NCBI GenBank assembly: GCA_035550795.1
Contig: DASZOL010000029.1
Coordinates: 1-64,000, forward strand
DNA: 64,000 bases
Direction: 5' to 3'
DNA from: DASRDR01 sp035550795
GTDB lineage: Bacteria > Methylomirabilota > Methylomirabilia > Rokubacteriales > DASRDR01
The position numbers and the translations under genes are program-made. This document shows, one piece after another, positions 45,026 through 53,256 of the stretch. Within the stretch, counting starts at the first letter, position 1. Every line of letters begins with the position of its first letter. The notes under the pieces were generated by a model. That model saw only the letters and a list, made by a program, of their open reading frames with translations. It searched no databases and was not told where the DNA came from.

Positions 45026-46366
45026 ATGACGCTCGATCAGCTGACCGCGGAGCCCACCGAGCTCCTCCGCACGATGATCCGCAATGCCTGCGTCAACGAC
45101 GACACCGTCGGCTCGGGACAGGAGATCCGGAACGTCGCGGCGCTGGAGGACTACTTCGCAGGCTCGGGCCTCACCTGCCGGCGGTTCGAGGCGGCGCCCG
45201 GGCGGGCGAGCCTCGTGGCGCGCATTGAGGGGCGCGACCCCGCCGCGCCCACGCTGCTCCTCATGGGGCACACCGATGTCGTCCCGGCGAACGCCGCGGG
45301 CTGGCGCCGAGACCCGTTCGGCGGCGAGCTCGTGGACGGCATCGTCTGGGGGCGCGGCGCGACGGACATGCTGAACCTCACGGCGACAATGGCGGTCGCC
45401 ACGCGGCGCCTCGCCGTCGCCGGGTTCCGGCCGCGAGGGACCCTGATCTACCTGGCCGTCGCCGACGAGGAAGCGGGCGGGCTCTACGGCGCCCAGCACC
45501 TCACGACGCAGGCCCTCGACGCGGTCCGCGCGGACTACGTCATCACGGAGAGCGGCGGCGTGCCGGTGCCGACACCCTCGGGCCCGGGCCTGCCGCTCAC
45601 CGTGGGCGAGAAGGGCGTCAACTGGCGGCGGCTCGTGGTCCGCGGCACACCCGGGCACGGCTCGCGCCCGTTCCGCTCCGACAACGCGCTGGTGACCGCG
45701 GCCGAGGCGGTGCGGCGGATCGTCGCCTATCAGCCGAGGGCGCGGATCCTGGACGTCTGGCGGCGCTACGTGGAGGCCGTCCAGCCCGACCGGGAGCTGG
45801 CCGCCGCACTGACTGACCCCGAGCGCGTGCTGGACGCCGCCAGGCGCATGGAGAGCCTCGGCCTCGCCCAGATGGCCCACGCGTCCACCCACACCACGTT
45901 CTCGCCGAACCTCGTGCGGGGCGGGAGCAAGGTCAACACGGTGCCCGATCGCGTCGACGTCGACGTGGACATCCGCGCCCTGCCGGGCGTCACGCCGAGC
46001 GAGGTGGACACGATGCTCGACGAGGCCCTCGGCGACCTCCGGACCCGCGTGACCGTGGAGTCCCTCGGCCGCGAGGAGGGCTCCATCACCGCTCCCGACA
46101 CGCCCCTGGTCGATGCCCTCCGGCGGGTGACCGGTGTGCTGGTCCCGGGCAGCCACATCGTGCCGCGCCTCACGGTCGGCGCGACCGACGCGCGATTCTT
46201 CCGCCGGCAGGGCATCCCCGCCTACGGCTTCGGCCTGCACTCCCCACGGATCCCCCACGCGGAGTACCCGCTCATGTTCCACGGCAACGACGAGCGGGTC
46301 GATGTGGACAGCCTCCGCCTGTCAGCCGAGATGTGGGAAGCGCTCTGCCGCGAGTTCCTCGGTTGA
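45026..46366 (+). CDS. M20/M25/M40 family metallopeptidase (ArgE/DapE-like)
   Basis: A 446-residue di-zinc amidohydrolase/peptidase. Metal motif LLMGHTDVVPANAAGWRRDPFGG, bridging Asp in GRGATDMLNL, general base pair ADEEAGG, dimerisation domain with VRGTPGHGSRPF, and C-terminal FGLHSPRIPHAEYPLMFHGNDERVDVDSL with the last His ligand in FHGNDE. ATG 45026 has GAGGAG. It leads a plus-strand cluster with a dehydratase and a gamma-glutamyltransferase; a role in hydrolysing N-acyl amino acids or dipeptides is likely. Confidence 0.93.
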   Translation: MTLDQLTAEPTELLRTMIRNACVNDDTVGSGQEIRNVAALEDYFAGSGLTCRRFEAAPGRASLVARIEGRDPAAPTLLLMGHTDVVPANAAGWRRDPFGGELVDGIVWGRGATDMLNLTATMAVATRRLAVAGFRPRGTLIYLAVADEEAGGLYGAQHLTTQALDAVRADYVITESGGVPVPTPSGPGLPLTVGEKGVNWRRLVVRGTPGHGSRPFRSDNALVTAAEAVRRIVAYQPRARILDVWRRYVEAVQPDRELAAALTDPERVLDAARRMESLGLAQMAHASTHTTFSPNLVRGGSKVNTVPDRVDVDVDIRALPGVTPSEVDTMLDEALGDLRTRVTVESLGREEGSITAPDTPLVDALRRVTGVLVPGSHIVPRLTVGATDARFFRRQGIPAYGFGLHSPRIPHAEYPLMFHGNDERVDVDSLRLSAEMWEALCREFLG

Positions 46367-46415
46367 GCGCCCGGGCCGGAGGCCGGGTCTCGCCGCGGTG
46401 CGGCGCCGCGCGGCC

Positions 46416-48143
46416 ATGACGACCCCGCAGCTGCGCAGCCAGCGCTGGTTCGGCGGCACCGACCTCAACGGCTTTCTCCACCGCGCCTGGATCAAGGCCG
46501 AGGGGTTCTCCGAGGACGCCTTCCAGGGGCGCCCCGTCATCGGCATCGCGAACTCCTGGAGCGAGGCCACGAACTGCAACGCCCACCTCCGCACCGTGGC
46601 GGAGCACGTCAAGCGCGGCGTCTGGCGCGCGGGCGGGTTCCCGCTCGAGTTCCCGGTCATCTCGCTCTCCGAGCCCCTCATGAAGCCGACGACCATGCTC
46701 TTCCGTAACCTCATGTCCATGGACGTGGAGGAGTGCATCCGGAGCCTGCCTTTCGACGGCGTCGTGCTCCTCTCCGGCTGCGACAAGACCACGCCTGCCA
46801 TGCTCATGGGCGCGGCGAGCGCGGACCTGCCGGCGATCATGGTGACGGGCGGCCCGATGCTGCGCGGGATGTTCGGGACCGAGGAGGTGGGCTCCGGAAC
46901 GGACGTCTGGCGCTACTGGGACGAGTTCCGCAGCGGTCGCCTCGACGAGGAGGCCTGGTGCGAGCTCGAGAGCTGCTTCTCGCGCTCTGCCGGCCACTGC
47001 ATGGTCATGGGGACGGCCTCGACCATGGCCTCCATGGCGGAGTCGCTGGGGATGACGCTGCCCGGCAACGCGGCGATCCCCGCGCCCGATTCACGGCGCC
47101 TCGCGCTCGCCGAGGCAACCGGGCGGCGGATCATCGAGATGGTGACGGAAGACGTCCGTCCGAGCCGCATTCTCACGCGCGAGGCGTTCGAGAACGCGAT
47201 CCGCGTGGACATGGCGATCGGGGGGAGCACCAACGCGATCGTCCACCTGCCGGCAATCGCAGGACGGGTCGGCGTGCCTCTGCCGCTCTCGCTCTTCGAC
47301 CAAATCTCGCGGGAAACCCCGTTCATCGCGAACGTCCGGCCCTCGGGGAAGTACCTGATGGAGGACTTCTTCTACGCCGGCGGTCTTCCCGCCGTTCTCC
47401 ACGAGCTCCTGCCGCTGCTCCACGGCGGGGCGGGGACGGTGACCGGGCGGACACTGGCCGAGAACGTGCGCGGCGCCCGCGTGCGGAACCCCGACGTGAT
47501 CGTCCCGCTGGACCGGCCGCTCGGGAAGGAAGGGGGCACCGTGATCCTCCGCGGCAACCTCTGTCCCGACGGCGCGGTCCTCAAGCAGACCGCGGCGTCC
47601 CCCCACCTCCTCCGCCACCGGGGACGGGCGGTCGTCTTCGAGTCGAAGCACGATCTCATGGCGCGGATCAACGACCCGGACCTCGACGTCGACGAGACGC
47701 GCGTGCTGGTGCAGAAGCTCGGCGGGCCGCGGGGCGCGCCCGGCATGCCCGAGTGGGGACAGCTCCCCATCCCGGAGAAGCTTCTCCGCAGGGGCGTGAA
47801 GGACATGGTCCGGGTCTCGGACGCCCGGATGAGCGGGACGTCCTACGGCACCTGCGTCCTCCACGTCGCCCCCGAGTCCGCGGTCGGCGGCCCCCTGGCG
47901 CTCGTCCGGGACGGGGACGAGATCGAGCTCGACGTGCCGGGCCGGCGGCTCGTCCTCCACGTGCCGGACGAGGAGCTCGCCCGGCGGCGCGCCGGGTGGA
48001 CCCCGCCCCCGCCCGCCTTCACGCGCGGGTACGGGAAGCTGTTTCTCGATCACGTGCTCCAGGCGCCGGAGGGGGCGGACTTCGACTTCCTGCGCGGCGG
48101 CCCGGGTCGAGACTGGAAGCCGTACGAACCCACGAGTCACTGA
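46416..48143 (+). CDS. IlvD/Edd-family sugar-acid dehydratase
   Basis: A 575-residue dehydratase of the dihydroxy-acid/6-phosphogluconate dehydratase superfamily, closer to the sugar-acid (arabinonate, xylonate) group. Three cluster Cys are visible: Cys54 in ATNCNAHLR, Cys122 in SGCDKTTPAML, Cys195 in GHCMVMGTASTM, the [2Fe-2S] set. Mg and substrate region AIGGSTNAIVHL; catalytic Ser region ARMSGTSYGTCVLHVAPE. ATG 46416 has no clear ribosome site and an in-frame GTG at 46398 is possible. ggt follows by 12 nt. Substrate unproven. Confidence 0.9.
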   Translation: MTTPQLRSQRWFGGTDLNGFLHRAWIKAEGFSEDAFQGRPVIGIANSWSEATNCNAHLRTVAEHVKRGVWRAGGFPLEFPVISLSEPLMKPTTMLFRNLMSMDVEECIRSLPFDGVVLLSGCDKTTPAMLMGAASADLPAIMVTGGPMLRGMFGTEEVGSGTDVWRYWDEFRSGRLDEEAWCELESCFSRSAGHCMVMGTASTMASMAESLGMTLPGNAAIPAPDSRRLALAEATGRRIIEMVTEDVRPSRILTREAFENAIRVDMAIGGSTNAIVHLPAIAGRVGVPLPLSLFDQISRETPFIANVRPSGKYLMEDFFYAGGLPAVLHELLPLLHGGAGTVTGRTLAENVRGARVRNPDVIVPLDRPLGKEGGTVILRGNLCPDGAVLKQTAASPHLLRHRGRAVVFESKHDLMARINDPDLDVDETRVLVQKLGGPRGAPGMPEWGQLPIPEKLLRRGVKDMVRVSDARMSGTSYGTCVLHVAPESAVGGPLALVRDGDEIELDVPGRRLVLHVPDEELARRRAGWTPPPPAFTRGYGKLFLDHVLQAPEGADFDFLRGGPGRDWKPYEPTSH

Positions 48144-48155
48144 AGGAGCAGGGGA

Positions 48156-49799
48156 ATGGCAAGCGATCAAGGTCCGGGGTCCCCGCACGGGCGCGCGTTC
48201 CGGCCCACGGTGATGGGCCGCCGCGGCTGCGTGGCGGCCGCACATCCGCTCGCCGCCATGGCGGGGATCGAGACCCTGCTCCAGGGGGGCTCGGCCATCG
48301 ATGCGGCGGTGGCGACGTCCTTCGCCCTTCACGTCGTCGAGCCGTACATGTCCGGCCCGGGCGGCGTGGCCACCCTGCTGGTCTTCCATCGGGGACGGCG
48401 CGAGGCTGTCGTATCGGCCGGCCGGATGCCAGCGGCGGCGGACCCGGCACGCGTGACGGCCGAGGACCTCAAGGCTGGCCCGCGGTCGATCGGCGTGCCC
48501 GGGCTGGTCGCCGCGACCCTTGGCCTTCACGAGCGTCACGGCAAGCTGCCCCGCGCCGCCGCCATGGCGCCGGCGATCCGCCTGGCGGAGGAGGGCTTCC
48601 CCCTCACGGTGAAGAACGTCGAGTTCATCCGGAAGGCGCGCCCGCAGCTCGCTCAATCGGCGGAGGCCGAACGCACGTTCCTGGTCGGGGGCGAGGTGCC
48701 GCGCGCCGGCACGGTGCTCGTGCAGAAGGACCTCGGCGCCACGCTGCGGCAGCTCGTCGAGGGCGGCGCCGACGCGTTCTACGGCGGATCCATCGCCCGG
48801 GCGATCGCCCGCGCGATGGAAGCGCAGCACGGCTGGATCACGGAGGCGGACCTCGCCGCCTACCGGCCGGCGTGGGGCACGCCGCTGGCCGTCGCCTTCC
48901 GGGGCCACGACGTCTGCGTCCCGCCGCCGCCGACCAATGCGCTCCAGGCCCTCCAGACGCTCCAGATCCTCGAGGGCTTCGACCTCAGGGCCATGGGGCA
49001 CAACTCGGCCGACTACCTCCATCACTTTGTCGAGGCGGCGAAGCTCGCGTCGGCGGACCGGGTCGGCCTGGACGTGATGCGGCCGGACGCGCCCCTCGCA
49101 GGGCTCATTGCCCCCGGCTACGTGGGCCGCCGGAGGGCCCTCATCGACCCGAAGCGGGCCGGCGTGTCCGGCGGCGAGCGATGGAGCTCGGAGCGCCTCG
49201 CCAACGAGATCCTGCCCGGGCATCCGGCTGACTTCGCGAAGGAGCACACGACCCACTTCGCGGTCGCCGACGGGGACGGGACCGTGGTCACGGTGACCCA
49301 GACGCTCGGGAGCCCGTTCGGCTCGGGCGTGATGGTCCCTGGCACCGGCATGCTGCTGAACAACCTTCTCATGTGGGCGGACCTGGAGCCCGGCAGTCCG
49401 GCCGCGCTCCGCGCCGGCGCGCCGATGCAGACACGCATGGCGCCGACCCAGGTCTTCCGTGACGGCACCTTCCTCCTGTCGATCGGGACGCCGGGCTCCT
49501 ACGGGATCCTCCAGACGACGCCGCAGATGCTGCTCAACGTCGTCGAGTTCGGCATGACCGTGCAGGAGGCGATCGAGGCGCCGCGCGTCCGCGCGTACCG
49601 GGACCGCCTGATCGACGTCGAGGGTCGGATCCCGGCGCACATCCGGGACGGGCTGGCGGAGCGGGGTCACCAGGTCAACGTGATCGAGGACTGGTCGTGG
49701 GTCGTCGGGGGCGGCCAGGGTATCCGGCGCGATCCGGAATCCGGCGCGCTCCAGGCCGGAGCCGACCCACGGCGCGACGGCTACGCGCTCGCGATCTGA
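48156..49799 (+). CDS. ggt: Gamma-glutamyltransferase family protein
   Basis: A 547-residue Ntn-hydrolase precursor. GCVAAAHPLAAMAGIETLLQGGSAIDAAVA is the usual GGT N-terminal region; self-cleavage would occur before the catalytic Thr365 in KEHTTHFAVAD, giving large and small subunits; GSPFGSGVMVPGTGMLLNN follows. No signal peptide is seen, which suggests a cytoplasmic form, unlike periplasmic Ggt. GAAGGAG precedes ATG 48156. Could act on glutathione, gamma-glutamyl peptides or related amides. Confidence 0.92.
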   Translation: MASDQGPGSPHGRAFRPTVMGRRGCVAAAHPLAAMAGIETLLQGGSAIDAAVATSFALHVVEPYMSGPGGVATLLVFHRGRREAVVSAGRMPAAADPARVTAEDLKAGPRSIGVPGLVAATLGLHERHGKLPRAAAMAPAIRLAEEGFPLTVKNVEFIRKARPQLAQSAEAERTFLVGGEVPRAGTVLVQKDLGATLRQLVEGGADAFYGGSIARAIARAMEAQHGWITEADLAAYRPAWGTPLAVAFRGHDVCVPPPPTNALQALQTLQILEGFDLRAMGHNSADYLHHFVEAAKLASADRVGLDVMRPDAPLAGLIAPGYVGRRRALIDPKRAGVSGGERWSSERLANEILPGHPADFAKEHTTHFAVADGDGTVVTVTQTLGSPFGSGVMVPGTGMLLNNLLMWADLEPGSPAALRAGAPMQTRMAPTQVFRDGTFLLSIGTPGSYGILQTTPQMLLNVVEFGMTVQEAIEAPRVRAYRDRLIDVEGRIPAHIRDGLAERGHQVNVIEDWSWVVGGGQGIRRDPESGALQAGADPRRDGYALAI

Positions 49800-49827
49800 G
49801 CGGTTACGGCGAGGCTGAGGTGAGGCA

Positions 49828-51054
49828 ATGAAAACGCGGCACGTTCCGGTGACGCCCGGCGACGTCGTCCTCCTCGTGGGCACGGCGAAGGGTCTCTTCG
49901 TCCTCCGGGCAGCCGGCCGCCGGCGCCGGTGGGAGCTCGGCGGGCCGTACCAGGCGGGCCGCGCCGTCTACACCGCCGCGCTCGACACGCGGGCGGGGCG
50001 CCAGCGCCTGTGGGCCGGCGTGGCAAGCTTGCACTGGGGGGCGGTCATCTCGCGAAGCGACGACTGGGGCCGGACCTGGCACGAGCCGCCCGAGGCGAAT
50101 GTCCGCTTCCCCGCCGAGTCCGGGCTTTCGCTGAAGCAGGTCTGGCAGATCACGCCCGGCAGGGCCGACGAGCCCGACCGGCTCTTCGCGGGCGTCGAGC
50201 CAGCCGCGCTGTTCGAGTCGACGGACGCCGGCGCCACGTGGACGCCGGTCAGGGGTCTCCTCGACCACCCGCACCGCGAGCGGTGGCAACCGGGGGGCGG
50301 CGGCCTGTGCCTCCACACGATCGTCCCGGATGCGACGAACCGCGAGCGGATGTGGATCGCCATCTCGACGGGCGGCGTCTACCGGACCGAGGACGGCGGC
50401 CGCTCCTGGGTCGCCCGGAACAAGGGGATCCGTGCCGAGTTCCTGCCGGACCAGCACCCCGAGTTCGGCCAGTGCGTCCACAAGGTCGTCCAGCACCCGG
50501 CGCGGCCCGACACCCTCTACGCCCAGAACCACTGGGGGCTCTACCGGTCGGACGACGGCGGCGACGTCTGGCACGACATCGCGCGAGGCGTGCCCTCGGA
50601 CTTCGGCTTCGGGATGGCGATCCATCCCCGCGCCCCCGACACCGTCTACATTGTCCCGCTGGAGTCGGACATGTTCCGCTGCGTCCCCGAGGCACGGCTC
50701 CGCGTGTACCGCACCCGCGACGGCGGCCGCTCCTGGCACGGGCTCGCCCGCGGCCTCCCGCAGCGGAACGCCTACGAGACCGTGCTCCGCGACGCCCTCG
50801 CCACCGACGGGGCCGAGCCGGCCGGGGTCTACGTCGGGACACGCAGCGGGAAGGTGTACGCCTCGCGGGACGAGGGCGCCTCGTGGACCCTGGTCGCCGA
50901 CGGGCTCCCGCCCGTCCTGTGCGTCCGGGCCGTGATCGCGCCCGGGAAGCCGCGCGCGCCACGCCCGCGACGGCCCACGCGACAGCGGACACGGGCGCGA
51001 CGCGGCCACAGCGCGGGGAGGCGTCGCCGGCCGGTCCCGCGCCCGGTGCGGTGA
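49828..51054 (+). CDS. BNR/sialidase-like beta-propeller protein
   Basis: A 408-residue propeller with Asp-box repeats: SRSDDWGRTWHEP, ESTDAGATWTPV, RTEDGGRSWVAR, RSDDGGDVWHDI, RTRDGGRSWHGL and SRDEGASWTLV. No signal peptide and no sialidase catalytic residues are recognisable. The last 40 residues are an Arg/Pro-rich tail unlike the rest. Its TGA overlaps the GTG of the MoaD-like gene (GTGA), so the two are translated together. This propeller/MoaD pairing recurs in bacteria, but its function is not known to me. Confidence 0.8.
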   Translation: MKTRHVPVTPGDVVLLVGTAKGLFVLRAAGRRRRWELGGPYQAGRAVYTAALDTRAGRQRLWAGVASLHWGAVISRSDDWGRTWHEPPEANVRFPAESGLSLKQVWQITPGRADEPDRLFAGVEPAALFESTDAGATWTPVRGLLDHPHRERWQPGGGGLCLHTIVPDATNRERMWIAISTGGVYRTEDGGRSWVARNKGIRAEFLPDQHPEFGQCVHKVVQHPARPDTLYAQNHWGLYRSDDGGDVWHDIARGVPSDFGFGMAIHPRAPDTVYIVPLESDMFRCVPEARLRVYRTRDGGRSWHGLARGLPQRNAYETVLRDALATDGAEPAGVYVGTRSGKVYASRDEGASWTLVADGLPPVLCVRAVIAPGKPRAPRPRRPTRQRTRARRGHSAGRRRRPVPRPVR

Positions 51055-51413
51055 TCCGCGTCGCCGTCCGGATTCCCGCCGTCCTGGCTCCCCTGGCGGG
51101 CGGGCAGCGGGCGGTGGCCGTGGACGTGCCGGCCCCCGACGGCGGGGCCGTGCCGCTGGTCCGGGTTCTCGAGGCCCTCTGGGCAATCCATCCCGGGGTC
51201 CGGGACCGCGTGCTCACCGAGCAAGGCGCGCTCCGGCCGCACGTCAACCTCTTCGTCGGCCCGGAGAGCGTGCGCTTCAGCGGGGGGCTCGCCACCTCGG
51301 TCCCCGACGGGGCGGAGGTCTCGATCCTGCCTGCGGTCAGCGGCGGCGCCGCTTCGGCCTTCAATCAAGGATCGGATGCGCGGCCGGCGGGCATGCAAAC
51401 GGCCCAGGTCTAA
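51051..51413 (+). CDS. MoaD/ThiS ubiquitin-like sulfur carrier with C-terminal extension
   Basis: A 120-residue beta-grasp protein: N-terminal strands VIRVAVRIPAVLAPLAGG, LRPHVNLFVGPESVRF, PDGAEVSILPAVSGG. In MoaD, ThiS and similar carriers the chain ends at the Gly-Gly (here residues 98-99), which is adenylated and thiocarboxylated. Here another 21 residues follow before the stop, so the protein would need proteolytic trimming to be active, as for QbsE or PdtH. GTG 51051 is coupled to the propeller gene; no activating E1-like enzyme or JAMM protease lies in the window. Confidence 0.8.
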   Translation: MIRVAVRIPAVLAPLAGGQRAVAVDVPAPDGGAVPLVRVLEALWAIHPGVRDRVLTEQGALRPHVNLFVGPESVRFSGGLATSVPDGAEVSILPAVSGGAASAFNQGSDARPAGMQTAQV

Positions 51414-51423
51414 GGAGAACGCG

Positions 51424-52317
51424 ATGGCGATCGACGACGTGAAGCGGATCCTGGTGGTCGGGGCCGGTCAGATGGGCGCCCAGATCGCGATGCAGGCCGC
51501 CCTCCACGGGTACGCGGTCACCCTCAACGACCTCTCGGTGGCCGTCCTCGTGAAGGCGATGGCGGGGAACCGGGGCCACCTCGAGCGCCGGGTGGCCAAG
51601 GGTCAGATGAGCCGGGGCGAGATGGACGCGGCGGTGGGGCGCGTCCGCATCGAGCCGGACCTCGACCGGGCCGCCGGGGACGCCGACTTCGTGATCGAGG
51701 CGATCGTCGAGCGGCTCGAGCCCAAGAAGGAGTGCTTCGCGCGCCTCGACCGGGTAGCTCCGCGCCACGCGATCCTGGCGACGAACTCCTCGACGCTCGG
51801 CAACTCCCTGCTAGCCCCGGCGACCACGCGGCCCGCCCAGTGCGTGAACATGCACTTCTTCTTTCCGCCGCTCGTCATGCGGCTCGTGGAGGTCGTGAAA
51901 GGCCAGTGGACGTCCGAGGCGACGCTCGACACGACCGCGGAGCTGGTGCGCCGCATCGGTCGCGAGCCGGTGGTGCTCCGGAAGGAGCTGCCGGGGTTCC
52001 TCGTCAACCGGATCCTGCGCGCGCTCGGCAACGAGGCGTACTCCCTGCTCGAGCAAGGGGTGGCGCCGTTCTGGGAGATCGACAAGGCGGTCGAGCTGGG
52101 TCTCAACTTCCCGATGGGTCCCTTCCGGCTGAGCGACCTGTCCGGCCTCGACATCGGGTACAACGCCCGCCTCGAGACCCACGCGTCGACGCGCGATCCC
52201 AAGGACCGCCCGCCCGCCGAGCTCGAGAAGCGCGTCAAGCGCGGCGATCTCGGCCGGAAGACCGGCAAGGGATTCTACGACTACTCGAAGACGCCGCCCG
52301 AGGCGGTCCGTGACTGA
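51424..52317 (+). CDS. 3-hydroxyacyl-CoA (3-hydroxybutyryl-CoA) dehydrogenase
   Basis: A 297-residue NAD-dependent dehydrogenase for beta-oxidation or butanoate metabolism. Rossmann start RILVVGAGQMGAQIAMQAALHG, ADFVIEAIVERLEPKKE, LATNSSTLGNSLL, catalytic His in NMHFFFPPLVMRLVEVVKG, and C-terminal GFLVNRILRALGNEAYSLLEQG with GRKTGKGFYDYS. AAGGAG precedes ATG 51424, 10 nt after the MoaD-like stop. Confidence 0.93.
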   Translation: MAIDDVKRILVVGAGQMGAQIAMQAALHGYAVTLNDLSVAVLVKAMAGNRGHLERRVAKGQMSRGEMDAAVGRVRIEPDLDRAAGDADFVIEAIVERLEPKKECFARLDRVAPRHAILATNSSTLGNSLLAPATTRPAQCVNMHFFFPPLVMRLVEVVKGQWTSEATLDTTAELVRRIGREPVVLRKELPGFLVNRILRALGNEAYSLLEQGVAPFWEIDKAVELGLNFPMGPFRLSDLSGLDIGYNARLETHASTRDPKDRPPAELEKRVKRGDLGRKTGKGFYDYSKTPPEAVRD

Positions 52318-52404
52318 GCCCGGCGGCCGAGTCCGTCGCGGTCCCGGGCCACCCGGAGCTACAGGCGAGACCGGCCGCCCGCCTGCAGCCCCGGGGTCCC
52401 AGCA

Positions 52405-52845
52405 TTAGCGCGGCTGGGCGCCCGCGCCGCTCGGCGCGCCCGCGGTCGACCCGCCGAAGCGCAGCCAGACCCGGCTCGCCACGGCCTTGTCACCGCGCAT
52501 CTGGTAGCCGACCGTCACGGAGTCGCCGACTCTCAGGTCCTTCGGGGCAAGCGGGCGGCCGAGCCGCTGGATCTGTGTCTGGCCGTCCAGCACGAACGCG
52601 CTCGGACCGGCGCCCGGCCCCGAGCCCGCCTGCCCGAGATCGATCACGAGGCGGCTGTCGGCGACCGCCTTCACGATTCCGCGCGCGATGCTGAGGGGCA
52701 CCCGGGCGGGAGCAGGGGCCGGCGCCGGAGCCACGGCCGGCGCCGGCTTCGCCGCGGGCGACGTCGGAGTCTGGGCGGATGCGACCGGCGCGGCCAGCAC
52801 CATGCCGACGAGCACTGCAGTGAGCTGAGTCTGAACGAAGCGCAT
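52405..52845 (-). CDS. Small secreted protein, DUF5666-like
   Basis: A 146-residue exported protein. Signal peptide about residues 1-24 (LTAVLVGMVLAAPVASAQ), an Ala/Pro linker (residues 28-47), then a small beta domain: IARGIVKAVADSRLVIDLG, FVLDGQTQIQRLG, LRVGDSVTVGYQMRGDKAVASRVWLRF. This pattern matches periplasmic DUF5666-like modules of unknown role. GGAGGTG lies upstream of ATG 52845, directly after an inverted repeat. Convergent with the 3-hydroxyacyl-CoA dehydrogenase gene. Confidence 0.75.
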   Translation of the reverse strand: MRFVQTQLTAVLVGMVLAAPVASAQTPTSPAAKPAPAVAPAPAPAPARVPLSIARGIVKAVADSRLVIDLGQAGSGPGAGPSAFVLDGQTQIQRLGRPLAPKDLRVGDSVTVGYQMRGDKAVASRVWLRFGGSTAGAPSGAGAQPR

Positions 52846-52855
52846 CGAGCACCTC

Positions 52856-52890
52856 CACTGTGATGGGTTCACTGCTGCGCCGTCACAGTG
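52856..52890 (-). promoter_or_regulatory. Inverted repeat in front of the small secreted-protein gene
   Basis: Perfect 8-bp arms CACTGTGA (52856-52863) and TCACAGTG (52883-52890), 19 nt apart, adjoining the GGAGG ribosome site of the gene starting at 52845. Could be an operator or an mRNA hairpin that controls access to the ribosome site. Confidence 0.45.
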
Positions 52891-53256
52891 CGATGCGCAT
52901 GCCAATCTGCCCCTGGCCGGGCCCCGCGCGTCCGGACGAGAACCGGAGGGTGGTCCGGCTGATCCTGCGCGGACTTCGCCGCGGCTCGCGATCGAGCACG
53001 GAGCGCCAGGCGGGCCCGCGCCGGAGCGCCGCCGTCTCCTCGCGCACACCGGTCGTATCGGGCCGTGAACGGGCGCCCTCCTGACAGCACCGAGGAGAAG
53101 CGGTCGAGCGCTCCGCAGGGAGCTGCCGGGAGGTTGCTCGTCGCGACCAGCGGGCGGGGCCCGGTCAGTGGCGGCGGCCATCGCCCGCGGTGCCGACCAG
53201 GGCTCAGCGCCCGGAGCCGGCCGAGGGCCCGAGTCGCTCGCCGGCGTCGCCTCGGG
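52891..53256. other. Intergenic stretch without a convincing gene
   Basis: 366 bp between the inverted repeat and the stop of the M48 lipoprotein gene. Open frames on both strands are low-complexity Arg/Pro/Ala sequence without ribosome sites. No promoter close to consensus, tRNA or terminator was recognised. Confidence 0.4.

Noticed and set aside
47091..49883. Minus-strand open frame of about 930 codons opposite the dehydratase and gamma-glutamyltransferase
   Set aside because: Antisense to two well supported genes, no ribosome site, biased residue content.
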